Shown here: in pieces, positions 46,738 to 54,536 of the stretch
Layout: the number at the start of each line of letters is the position of its first letter
Numbering within the stretch: position 1 is the first letter of the stretch
Source: DATFFO01 sp963744905
GTDB taxonomy: Bacteria > Actinomycetota > Acidimicrobiia > Spongiisociales > ZC4RG35
Direction of reading: 5' to 3'
Assembly: GCA_963744905.1 (NCBI GenBank)
Contig: CAVUUV010000004.1
Location: 210,843 to 274,842, forward strand
DNA length: 64,000 nucleotides
Program-made: the position numbers and the translations under genes
The notes under the pieces: generated by a model
Database searches by the model: none
What the model was told of the DNA's origin: nothing
The model's input: only the letters and a program-made list of their open reading frames with translations

Positions 46738-47717
46738 CGACTCTCAGCCCCGCCAAGCAAGCAGCCTTCGACAAGGTCAGCGGCCTCTGGATCGCCATCC
46801 CCACCCCCTTCCGGCCCGACGGTGCCCTCGACGAGCCGGGCCTGAGCCGGGCGGTGGACTACTACATCGAAGGGCTGGCGGTGGACGGCATCTTCTGCGG
46901 CGGGGTGATGGGCGAGTTCTGGGCGCTCACCATCGACGAGCGGCGCCGTTGCCACGAGGTGGTGATCGAGAGCGCGGCCGGCCGGGTGCCGGTGATGGCC
47001 CACACCGGACACCACGTTTACGACGAGGCGGCCGCCCTATGCCGGCATGCCTCCGAGATCGGGGCGGACTTCGTCATCGCCATGAACCCCTACTTTCCGC
47101 TCAACCCCTCCGATGACCTGATCCGCAACTGGTATCGGCGCCTCACCGCAGAGTCGAGCGTCCCCTTCTTCCTCTTCAACACCTCCTACTCCGGGTACAC
47201 CCTCAGCCCGCAACTGATCGACGAGTTGGCCGACCTGGACACGGTGTGTGGGATCAAGAACCCCAAGCCCCGACCCCATCTGCTGGAGGTCCAGGAGCGA
47301 GTGGGCGACCGGATCGTGGTGTGTGACGCCTCCGAGAAGGACTGGCTCGGCCTTCATCTCGACCACGGCTTCCGCGCTCTCATGTCGACCCCGGCCCTGG
47401 CCCTGTTCCAGACTCCCCGGCGGCGCCCCGTTCTCGACTACACGGCTCTGGCCGACCGGGGTGAGGAGGAAGATGCCTGGGCGGTTCACTCGAGCCTGAA
47501 AGGCGAGCGCGCCGCCTTCGAGCGATGGATACGAGGGCCCTGGCTGGCCCAGGGCGCCGGCGCCGTCCCCATAGCTCAGCTCAAGGCGTGGTTGCGGCTG
47601 ATGGGACTCGACCTGGGCCCGGTACGTCCGCCCCTCATCCCCCTCGACCAGACGGAACTGGCCGGGCTCCGCCAGGATCTGGACGAACTCGGGCTCCTGA
47701 ACTCGATCGATATGTGA
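46734..47717 (+). CDS. DapA/NanA-family aldolase-like protein
   Basis: 327 residues from ATG 46734 (ATGA overlap with the previous stop). TIM-barrel features: GGVMGEFWALT at 56-66 in place of the GGTTGE motif, and Schiff-base Lys175 in CGIKNPK. The conserved catalytic Tyr before Asn in YNxP is Phe here (LFNTSYSG, Phe148), so the proton-relay is altered; Tyr152 might substitute. The family makes or breaks C-C bonds with pyruvate. It ends 13 bases from the convergent 95-residue gene. Confidence 0.82.
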   Translation: MTTLSPAKQAAFDKVSGLWIAIPTPFRPDGALDEPGLSRAVDYYIEGLAVDGIFCGGVMGEFWALTIDERRRCHEVVIESAAGRVPVMAHTGHHVYDEAAALCRHASEIGADFVIAMNPYFPLNPSDDLIRNWYRRLTAESSVPFFLFNTSYSGYTLSPQLIDELADLDTVCGIKNPKPRPHLLEVQERVGDRIVVCDASEKDWLGLHLDHGFRALMSTPALALFQTPRRRPVLDYTALADRGEEEDAWAVHSSLKGERAAFERWIRGPWLAQGAGAVPIAQLKAWLRLMGLDLGPVRPPLIPLDQTELAGLRQDLDELGLLNSIDM

Positions 47718-47730
47718 CTGATCAGCTCGT

Positions 47731-48018
47731 TCAGATGTCGACGCCGGCTTCCGCCCGTTTGACAGCGAACAGCCGGTCCAACATCGGGAGCATCACAGTC
47801 AGGGCGTCGTCCTCCAGGATGCCGACCAGCTGGTCGATCCTCCCCGAGAGCTGCTCCAGCCGGTGAACGAGCTGGGGACGGGGCTGGGCAGCCGACTTCT
47901 CGTCGGAGAGGAGGGTGCCCACCGTCTCCTGGTACTCGTCGCACACATCCAGCAGGGCATAGAAGGCAGTCTCCAGTGCCTCGGTGCGGGCGCTCAGCTG
48001 CTCGTAGGGGGTGCTCAC
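47731..48018 (-). CDS. Small helical protein coupled to the selenoprotein gene
   Basis: 95 residues from GTG 48018, which overlaps the stop of the selenoprotein gene (GTGA). The sequence is almost entirely amphipathic helix: LSARTEALETAFYALLDV then LVHRLEQLSGRIDQLVGIL, with a coiled-coil-like heptad pattern, and one Cys. No family is recognised. Tight coupling suggests a small partner or regulator of the GrdB-like protein. Confidence 0.6.
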   Translation of the reverse strand: MSTPYEQLSARTEALETAFYALLDVCDEYQETVGTLLSDEKSAAQPRPQLVHRLEQLSGRIDQLVGILEDDALTVMLPMLDRLFAVKRAEAGVDI

Positions 48019-48791
48019 AGCCACCTCCGCCAGCGGTAGGGAAGCTCGACCACCTGGGGCTCCTTGGCCGTCTCCAGGAGCTGAAACAGATCCTCGAGGA
48101 TCCGGCTCTGCTGGTCGGGACGCCCCGGCTCGCCGAACGGGTTGCCGAGCGGAAACCTCACGTAGGCGGCGCGGGGAACCTTCATCCCCAGCGAGATCTC
48201 CGGGCGCATCGCCACGCTCACCGTCGACATCCCCGCCCTCTCCAGCGCAGTCTGGACCAGTCCGACCGACCGGTGACACATCGGTCAGCCGGGAACCATC
48301 ACCACCACGTCCACCTCGGCAGAGGTGAGGATGTCGACCACGGTGGGTGCGGTCTCGTCGGCGATGGCGGTTGGGTCGGGATTGAACCCCATCAAGCCGA
48401 CGTGGGTCGGTGACGTGGATCCGATCCGACCCCGTTCTACCGCTTCATGGAGTCGGTCGAGCGGGAAGACGACGTTGGGATCCTTCTCGGCCGCGGCAGT
48501 GTCGTAGTGGGTGTGGGTGAAACGAAGCCGGCTCATATCGACGTCGTCGGGAATCAGTCGATGGGTGGAATCGCCCGCCGTCGTCTCCACATGAAAAGGT
48601 GTCTGATCGTCGAGGTGGACACCGGCGCTGCTGACCAGAGCCACCCGGGAGTCTGCCAGCGGCTTGGTCAGGGGCTGGAAGGCCGCCTCCTCCACCCCCC
48701 GGTGGTTGGCGCCGTGATGATTGGCGGCGATGAACTCTATCCAAGACTCGAATTTCTGCTGGAAATCGGCCGGATCGAGCTTGGATGGCAT
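48015..48791 (-). CDS. GrdB/PrdB-like selenoprotein with UxxC motif (in-frame TGA)
   Basis: Reads as one 258-residue protein if the TGA at 48285-48287 (codon 169) is selenocysteine. Before it the frame gives VDVVVMVPG, then U-PMCHRSVGL, and it continues to a normal TGA at 48015. The UPMC motif is the redox centre of the glycine/sarcosine/betaine/D-proline reductase selenoprotein B family, where Sec or Cys stands in this place. The sequence on both sides of the TGA matches that family without a frame change. A SECIS-like hairpin begins 10 bases after the TGA. The gene is divergent from OsmC- and rhodanese-like genes and coupled to a 95-residue partner. Likely a reductive or thiol-transfer enzyme; in an aerobic organism the substrate is unknown. 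Confidence 0.8.
48256..48274 (-). promoter_or_regulatory. Bacterial SECIS-like hairpin for the GrdB/PrdB-like gene
   Basis: On the minus strand ACCGGTC-GGTCG-GACTGGT folds into a 7-bp stem (one G-U pair) with a five-base loop starting GG. The loop begins 18 bases after the TGA. Bacterial SECIS elements need a stem close to the UGA with G early in the apical loop, and this satisfies both. Confidence 0.65.
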
Positions 48792-48850
48792 CGGTGGTCA
48801 CCTCGGGCTGACTGGAAGATGGTCTGGCGTTGAGCCGGGCGGCTGGGCCT

Positions 48851-48864
48851 GGCAATCGTTTGCA
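48851..48864. promoter_or_regulatory. LacI-type operator, core CAATCGTTTG
   Basis: GGCAATCGTTTGCA lies between the divergent selenoprotein gene (start 48791) and OsmC-like gene (start 48899), so it may control both. Confidence 0.68.
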
Positions 48865-48898
48865 GAGCCTACCATGACCCGCCCCAGCGGAGGTAAGG

Positions 48899-49297
48899 AT
48901 GAAGGTCGAGGTGGAACAGATCAGCGGTCGACGATTCGTGATTCGCGCCCGCGGGAACGAGATCGTGGTCGATGACACCCTCGAGGCGGGCGGTCCGGGC
49001 GACGGGTTCCGCCCCACCGAGCTGCTGCTGGGCGCTCTCGCCACGTGCATGATGGGGACCATGGTTTCGTTCGCCCGCGGGCAGCAGATATCGGTGGAGG
49101 GGGTCAGGATGGTGGTGGACTGCGACACCGCCGAGCATCCTGAGCGAATCTCATCCATCCATGCCTCGATGAGCCTGCGGACCGATGCCGAGCCCCGCCG
49201 CCAGGAGACACTGCGACGGGTGGCGTCCGCATGCAAGATCCACAACACCCTGGCCAGCGAGCCGGCCGTCGAGTTTTCCTTCGAGGTGGAGCAGTGA
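48899..49297 (+). CDS. OsmC/Ohr-family peroxiredoxin-like protein
   Basis: 132 residues from ATG 48899, preceded by GGAGG. The OsmC fold has its two redox cysteines in place: Cys50 in GALATCMMGT and Cys112 in ASACKIHNTL. In the family the first is the peroxidatic Cys that reduces organic hydroperoxides. Its stop overlaps the rhodanese start (GTGA). Together with the divergent selenoprotein this makes a thiol/selenol redox cluster. Confidence 0.87.
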   Translation: MKVEVEQISGRRFVIRARGNEIVVDDTLEAGGPGDGFRPTELLLGALATCMMGTMVSFARGQQISVEGVRMVVDCDTAEHPERISSIHASMSLRTDAEPRRQETLRRVASACKIHNTLASEPAVEFSFEVEQ

Positions 49298-50151
49298 CCG
49301 CGTCGAGCCCGGGGCCCCTGGTTTCCCAGAGCTGGCTGGAGGAGCATCTCGACGACCCCGGCGTGGTGGTGGTGGAAGTGGCGTTCCATCCCCCCGGCTC
49401 TCCTGCCTCGACGCCCGGGGGCCACGTCCCGGGGGCGCAGATTCGCTGGTGGAAGGAGTTGTGCTGGCACGAGACCGACCGACGCTTCCCGGATGCCGCC
49501 ACCATGGCCCGTCGGCTCGAGGACATGGGCGTCTCGGACGCGACCACCCTGGCGTTGGTGGGAGATCCTCTTCAGTTCGGCACCTACGCCTACTGGGTGC
49601 TCACCCTGACCGGGCTCGACCATCTGGCGGTGGTTGTAGACGGGGGCCGTCCCACCTGGCTGGCGGAGGGCAGGCCGACCACCGAGGAGCCCCCTCCGCC
49701 CGCGCGGCGAGGGCGGGTGACGGCGGGCGACGAGGATCACAGCAGCCGGGTCGGACGCGACGAGATACTCGACGGCCTGGGACGTCCCGACCGGGTGCTG
49801 GTCGATCTCCGCTCAGACGAGGAGTACCGGGGCGAACGAGTCTCGCCGATCACCGCTCCCTACGATCACGGCGCAGAACGTGCCGGCCACATCCCCGGAG
49901 CGCGCAATCTCCCCCGCGACCGCCTCCTCGACGACAGCGGCCGTTTCCTCCCCGCCGCCGAGATCCGGGCCTGCCTCGAATCGGTCGGGGCAGGCGAGGG
50001 AAAGGACGTGATCACCTACTGCCGGCTATCCCACCGGGCGTCGTTGGGTTGGTTCGCCGCCACCAGGCTGGCCGGCCGGGAGGGGATCCGGGTCTACGAC
50101 GGCTCCTGGACCGAATGGGGGTCGATCGTCGGCGTGCCCATCGAGCATTGA
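49294..50151 (+). CDS. Tandem-rhodanese sulfurtransferase
   Basis: 285 residues from GTG 49294 (coupled to OsmC). Two rhodanese modules: the N-terminal one (about 8-130) lacks an active Cys. The C-terminal one (about 155-280) has Cys243 in the loop TYCRLSHRAS, with AGHIPGARN and GSWTEWG. It resembles thiosulfate or 3-mercaptopyruvate sulfurtransferases that pass sulfane sulfur to thiols. The TGA at 50149 is a genuine stop, since the fold is already complete. Confidence 0.88.
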   Translation: MTASSPGPLVSQSWLEEHLDDPGVVVVEVAFHPPGSPASTPGGHVPGAQIRWWKELCWHETDRRFPDAATMARRLEDMGVSDATTLALVGDPLQFGTYAYWVLTLTGLDHLAVVVDGGRPTWLAEGRPTTEEPPPPARRGRVTAGDEDHSSRVGRDEILDGLGRPDRVLVDLRSDEEYRGERVSPITAPYDHGAERAGHIPGARNLPRDRLLDDSGRFLPAAEIRACLESVGAGEGKDVITYCRLSHRASLGWFAATRLAGREGIRVYDGSWTEWGSIVGVPIEH

Positions 50152-50231
50152 CGCCTGGAGTGGCTGATCATGTCCCCGAAGCCCGCCCACTGAGCCGCCA
50201 ACCCGCCCGGCCGGCCCGCTCTAGGCCGGCG

Positions 50232-50358
50232 TATGGCCAACTCGGGGCGGTGAGCGTCGCTGGGCGACGCTCACAACCCAGGGTTCGACCTCAGCCGGGC
50301 CGCTATGACCAACTCGGGGCACTGAGCGTCGCTGGGCGACGCTCACAACCCAGGGTTC
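50232..50358. repeat. Tandem direct repeat, each copy with a long hairpin
   Basis: Two copies of a roughly 55-base unit, 72 bases apart (about 50232-50286 and 50304-50358). Each has a near-perfect inverted repeat around TGAGCGTCGC-TGG-GCGACGCTCA (hairpins at about 50249-50275 and 50322-50346). Placed between the convergent rhodanese and hydrolase genes, they may act as a double bidirectional terminator or be a small repeat family. No other copy was noticed in the window. Confidence 0.7.
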
Positions 50359-50371
50359 AGCCCCGGGGTCG

Positions 50372-51508
50372 CTATGCAGAGAGCTTGCTGGCCAGCCAGC
50401 GGAACGTGGCCGGGGCCCAGTGGTCGAAGTACTTGAAGGCGCAGTGGCCGGCATCGGGATAGACCCGGGCCTCCTTGCCGGTGACGGGACCGGTCTCGAG
50501 CATGAAGTAGATGTTGCCGATGGGGGCGAGATGGTCCAGCTTGCCGTTGATCATCAGCACCGGCATGGTGATGTTGTCGAGGATTCCCTGCTCCGATAAC
50601 GCCCAGCGTCCGAACTCCGCCCGCTCCTTCTCCACCGAGGTGGATGGAAACGAGGGCGGGTCGTCGGGAGCCCCGAAGCGCCAGGTGGCCCGCTCGTTGC
50701 GTACCCGCACGAACTGCTCCAGCTCTTCGTCGTCCATGACGTAGCCGAACGGGTGCCCGGCGTTGGCCACCACCGCCCCCACCTTGTTGGGTGCGGTCCC
50801 GGCCAGCTGCATGACCGAGTACCCGCCCCGGCTGATACCGAAGGCCCCAACCCTCGATCCGTCCACCTCGGGCCGTCCCGCCAGGTAGTCGATCGCCGCC
50901 TCCCAGGCGGTCACCGACTCCGGCGCCCACGGGAAGGGGTTCTCCCCCGTCCCTGGACCGTCCATCACCAGGGCAGCCATTCCGTTCTCGAGACACAGAT
51001 CCTGGGCCCACCCCCGATCCTCCTTGAAGACGTCGGCCCCGCACATGATCAGCACCGCCGACACAGGGGTATCGGTCCGGGGGGCGCGGAAATGGGCGCG
51101 GACGGTCCGTCCCTGATGCTGGAACTCCACCACCTCGACCGGGGGGTCGAGATGGGCGCAGGCCTTGCGGTAGGCGCGGGCACAGTCCTCACTGATCTGC
51201 CGCTTTGGCTCGCTCACCTCACCCGGGAAGCGGCCGATCGCATAGAAGGTCTTGGCCTGCAAGTAGGCCCGGCGAGCGCCCCGGTAGTCGCCGGCTGCCT
51301 CCAGCCGGTCCCCCTCCGTTTCGTGCTCGGCCCCCAGCTCATGCCAGACCGGGATCCACTTGTCCTCCGTGGTTCCCTCCAGCCGGCCCACCGCCCCCTG
51401 GAGCTCTGAGATGTCGTCGATCATGGCGAACCAGCGGCGATAGAAGCCACCGTGCACCACCAAAGTCGGGTCTTCGTTGGGGGCGAACCCCAGCTCTGCA
51501 GACGTCAT
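50372..51508 (-). CDS. Alpha/beta hydrolase of the DHPON-hydrolase/FrsA-like type
   Basis: 378 residues from ATG 51508. An N-terminal helical cap domain of about 150 residues (TPR-like AAGDYRGARRAYLQAKTFY) precedes the hydrolase core. Nucleophile Ser in GISRGG, acid in NGKLDHLAP and His in DAGHCAFKY. This layout matches 2,6-dihydroxypseudooxynicotine hydrolase and related C-C or ester hydrolases. Its promoter carries a LacI-type operator at 51545. A paralogue with the same layout lies at 53433. Confidence 0.82.
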   Translation of the reverse strand: MTSAELGFAPNEDPTLVVHGGFYRRWFAMIDDISELQGAVGRLEGTTEDKWIPVWHELGAEHETEGDRLEAAGDYRGARRAYLQAKTFYAIGRFPGEVSEPKRQISEDCARAYRKACAHLDPPVEVVEFQHQGRTVRAHFRAPRTDTPVSAVLIMCGADVFKEDRGWAQDLCLENGMAALVMDGPGTGENPFPWAPESVTAWEAAIDYLAGRPEVDGSRVGAFGISRGGYSVMQLAGTAPNKVGAVVANAGHPFGYVMDDEELEQFVRVRNERATWRFGAPDDPPSFPSTSVEKERAEFGRWALSEQGILDNITMPVLMINGKLDHLAPIGNIYFMLETGPVTGKEARVYPDAGHCAFKYFDHWAPATFRWLASKLSA

Positions 51509-51544
51509 CAGGACTCCTGGTCTCGGGACCCACCACCCTAGCTC

Positions 51545-51558
51545 CGAAATCGATTGCA
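51545..51558. promoter_or_regulatory. LacI-type operator, core AAATCGATTG
   Basis: CGAAATCGATTGCA lies 37 bases before the hydrolase start at 51508. One core mismatch from CAATCGATTG. Confidence 0.6.
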
Positions 51559-51645
51559 GGGCCCGGGTGGAGATGCCTCCCCGACGGTGCGGGCGGCATG
51601 AGGCTGTTCAGGTCTGGCCGAGCGTAAACGGGTGTTGATCAGCCA

Positions 51646-53436
51646 TCAGTTGGTTCCGCCGCTTTCCGCCCGAGGTATGACGGGGATGAGAAGACGGGAA
51701 GGGTGTTCTCCGCCCACATGAAGGGTGACCGTGGTGTCGAAGATGTCGGCCGGACGGTTGTCGGGGTCGGCGTGGGTCATTCCCCCCGTTCCCCGGGTGG
51801 CGTAGTAGAAGGTCTGGCCGTAGTCGTCAACGGGGCCCCGATACTCGTAGTCCCTGCCTCGTATCCACAGCCCGAGGCGGTAGCCGGGAGGGGCGACGAT
51901 ACAGGTGGGGACGATCTCGATGTCGAGCTCGTAGACCATTCCAGGTTGGAGCGGCTCAGTGCGGTCGTGGGGGTGGAACGGCTGCCAGGGTTTGCTGCGC
52001 TCAGAGTCGAGAGCCCGATGAGAGGCCCGCAGCCAGCCGTTGGCGATAGGTGTGTTGGGATCGGTGGAGCCGTCGAAGGTCACCTCGGTCCCGTCGGGAT
52101 CGAACAGCCGCACGATGACGAACAGGTCGGCGTCGACCGTGGAGGAGGAGATGAACAGCTTGGCGGCCAGCGGTCCGGTGATCTCGGTCTCGGTCGGGAA
52201 GGGCTCGGTCTCGAAGCAAAGTCCCTCCCCCATCGTCTCGTACTCGAGGGCGGCTCCCTCCGCCGCCGCCTCCGGGCCGAGGGTCAGGTCGGGTCGCAGG
52301 AGCAGTTCCGTCCAGCGGGTCCGGGACAGGGGCCAGCGATCCTCGCCCCGCCACTCGAAACGCTCCCCTGGCCGGCGGATGTTTAGCTGCACCCGGGGAG
52401 TGCGGTCGAAGGCGTTGTCCTCCCCTTTGAGGAAATGGTCGAAAAAGCGCTTCTGCAGATCCCGCCCGTAAGCGGAGTAGAAGTGGGTCCAGTGTGTGTC
52501 GCCGTGCGCCTCGAGCCACTTCTGCTCGGATGGTGCCTCGACGAAAGCGTTGAAGTTGCCCCGGGGGTGGATTCCCTGCCCACCCCAGTTGGCGGCGGAG
52601 AGGAAGGGAACGGTGACCCGGGACAGGTCGATGGAGCGTTCCCGGTGCCAGTCGTCGCAGAGAGGGTGGGACTTGATCTCGGGAAACGACTCGATGCGGT
52701 TCCGCTCCAGCTCCTCTTCGGACAGCGTGACGGGCCCGGCCACAGACTGGCCCGTGTTCGGGTTATGGGGGGCGCGGTCGCCCTGCCCGTACTGGACCGG
52801 GTTGATCTGGCGCTGCTGCCAGGTTCTGGTGAACTCGCTGAGGATCCCGCCGTGGTAGTAGGCATCCCGGTAGCCGTCGGTGAATCCCTCCCAGGCGATC
52901 AGCGCCGCCAGGTGGGGAGGCTGGCGCTCTGCAGCCGCCCAGCCCATCACCGCGTAGTAGGAGATACCGAGGATTCCCACCCGGCCGCTGCTCCACGGCC
53001 GGGTACCGGCCCATTCCACCGAGTCGGCGATGTCGGAGTACTCGAGCGGGCTGCGCGGGCATAGCGTTCCAGGCGACCATCCCGCACCCCGGGAGTCGAC
53101 CCGCATGACCACGTAGCCGTCCGGCACCCACCGCTCCGGATCGGTCACCTCCCACGCCTGGTACTTGTTGGTGGAGCCTTCCAGCACCGACGGGTCCTTG
53201 GTCACCAGCTTGTCCCATTGCATCCGGTAAATGGGCCCATCGAAGGGGAGACCCTTGGCGTAGATGCCGTGGGTGAGGATGACGGGGTAACGACCCTCTT
53301 GGGTCGGACGGAAGACGTCGGCTCGCAGCACTGCCCCGTCGCTCATCGGAACCGGGACCTGGTAGTCGATGCTCATCCCGTCGGCGTCGACGGTGAAGGT
53401 TTGCTCGTCGCCTAACCCCGCTGCGGGGTCATTCAT
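51646..53436 (-). CDS. CocE/NonD-family (X-Pro dipeptidyl-peptidase-like) hydrolase
   Basis: 596 residues from ATG 53436, overlapping the upstream stop (ATGA). The N-terminal hydrolase domain has the GISYYAV nucleophile elbow (usual form GxSYxG), and the catalytic His is probably in HGDTHWTHFY. A C-terminal jelly-roll domain (ADLFVIVRLFDPDG) is typical of CocE. The family hydrolyses esters and amides such as cocaine, and acyl-prolyl bonds. Last gene of a six-gene operon from 57705. Confidence 0.86.
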   Translation of the reverse strand: MNDPAAGLGDEQTFTVDADGMSIDYQVPVPMSDGAVLRADVFRPTQEGRYPVILTHGIYAKGLPFDGPIYRMQWDKLVTKDPSVLEGSTNKYQAWEVTDPERWVPDGYVVMRVDSRGAGWSPGTLCPRSPLEYSDIADSVEWAGTRPWSSGRVGILGISYYAVMGWAAAERQPPHLAALIAWEGFTDGYRDAYYHGGILSEFTRTWQQRQINPVQYGQGDRAPHNPNTGQSVAGPVTLSEEELERNRIESFPEIKSHPLCDDWHRERSIDLSRVTVPFLSAANWGGQGIHPRGNFNAFVEAPSEQKWLEAHGDTHWTHFYSAYGRDLQKRFFDHFLKGEDNAFDRTPRVQLNIRRPGERFEWRGEDRWPLSRTRWTELLLRPDLTLGPEAAAEGAALEYETMGEGLCFETEPFPTETEITGPLAAKLFISSSTVDADLFVIVRLFDPDGTEVTFDGSTDPNTPIANGWLRASHRALDSERSKPWQPFHPHDRTEPLQPGMVYELDIEIVPTCIVAPPGYRLGLWIRGRDYEYRGPVDDYGQTFYYATRGTGGMTHADPDNRPADIFDTTVTLHVGGEHPSRLLIPVIPRAESGGTN

Positions 53437-54536
53437 ACGACCGCGCCGCCCAGGTTGACGGCCAGCCAGTCGTTGATCATCGGCGCCCACCTGTACGACA
53501 GGTTGTTGGCCCCGTGGGTGCCTGCTTTCACCTCCACCAGCGTGGCGTCCTTCGCCTCTGCCGCCACCCGGCGGGCGTGCGCCAGCGGGATGAGCGGGTC
53601 GAGCTCGCCGTGGACCACCATGAGCGGCACTTCGATCTGCTCTGCCACTCCCTCCAGGGTGAGGGCGCCGGCCTTCTCCCTGGCCTCATCGTCGGAGGCG
53701 GACCAGGAGTAGCGGCGAAAGGCGCCCCGCGTCATCGGCGGGAGCTCGTCGTAGATCTCCTGCCAGTCGTAGGGGCCGCAGTTGTCGACCGCCAGCTTGA
53801 GGCGAGGCTCGAAGGCTGCGGCCCGACATGCGTAGTAACCGCCCAGGCTCCCCCCGACCAGCCCGATCCGGTCGGTGTCGATATCGTCGCGGACCTCCAG
53901 GGCGTCGATGGCGGCGCCAACCACCACTTCGTAATCGGGCCGGATGGGAAGCCGGAGGCTCATCTCCCCCTGGCCGGGCCCGTCCAGGCTGAGCACCGCA
54001 AGGCCCCGCCGGAGCAGCGCACCGCGGGAGCCGTGGCGGGTCTCCTTGGTGGAGTCCAGACCGGGGAGGAGGATCACCAGCGGATGTGGCCCGCTGCCCT
54101 TGGGTTTGCTGAGCAGGGCGACCAGATCCGCCTCGGGGAACGGGATAGTGATCTTCTCCACCGCCGGCTCCATGTAGTCGAGCACCCGGTCGTGACACTC
54201 GATCATCTTGCCCAGGCCGCGACGATGCATCTCTTCGTCCTCCACCGACAGGAAGTACGAGAGGTGGTAGCAGCGAGCGGCGGTGAGATAGGAGCCGACT
54301 GCGGACACACGTCGTCCCTCGCTCCAGGCCCGCTCGGCCAGCTCCTCATGGGTAGCGGCGGTGCGCATCCACTCGGTGCCCCATTCGGACCAGTCGTCGA
54401 TCCGGGCGACGGTGGCAGTGAGATCCCCGATCGGGATCTGCCCTGCCAGGAAGCGGGCCGTCCAGATGTCGAGGACCTCCTGGACCAGCGGATCGGGATG
54501 GTGGAGGGTCCGGGTGAGGGCCGGGTCGACTCTCAT
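53433..54536 (-). CDS. Alpha/beta hydrolase of the DHPON-hydrolase type
   Basis: 367 residues from ATG 54536, overlapping the upstream Gfo/Idh stop (ATGA). The helical N-terminal region (WSEWGTEWMRTAATHEELAE) is followed by the hydrolase core with GGSLGGYYACR (nucleophile Ser), a GELDPLIP acid and a KAGTHGANN His. The domain layout equals that of the protein at 50372. In nicotine-degrading bacteria the family cleaves a C-C bond of a diketo side chain. Substrate here unknown. Confidence 0.84.
   Translation of the reverse strand: MRVDPALTRTLHHPDPLVQEVLDIWTARFLAGQIPIGDLTATVARIDDWSEWGTEWMRTAATHEELAERAWSEGRRVSAVGSYLTAARCYHLSYFLSVEDEEMHRRGLGKMIECHDRVLDYMEPAVEKITIPFPEADLVALLSKPKGSGPHPLVILLPGLDSTKETRHGSRGALLRRGLAVLSLDGPGQGEMSLRLPIRPDYEVVVGAAIDALEVRDDIDTDRIGLVGGSLGGYYACRAAAFEPRLKLAVDNCGPYDWQEIYDELPPMTRGAFRRYSWSASDDEAREKAGALTLEGVAEQIEVPLMVVHGELDPLIPLAHARRVAAEAKDATLVEVKAGTHGANNLSYRWAPMINDWLAVNLGGAVV

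Noticed and set aside
50149..50190. In-frame continuation of the rhodanese gene past its TGA, considered as a third selenocysteine codon
   Set aside because: The active-site Cys is already present at residue 243, the fold is complete, and only 13 codons follow before the next stop.
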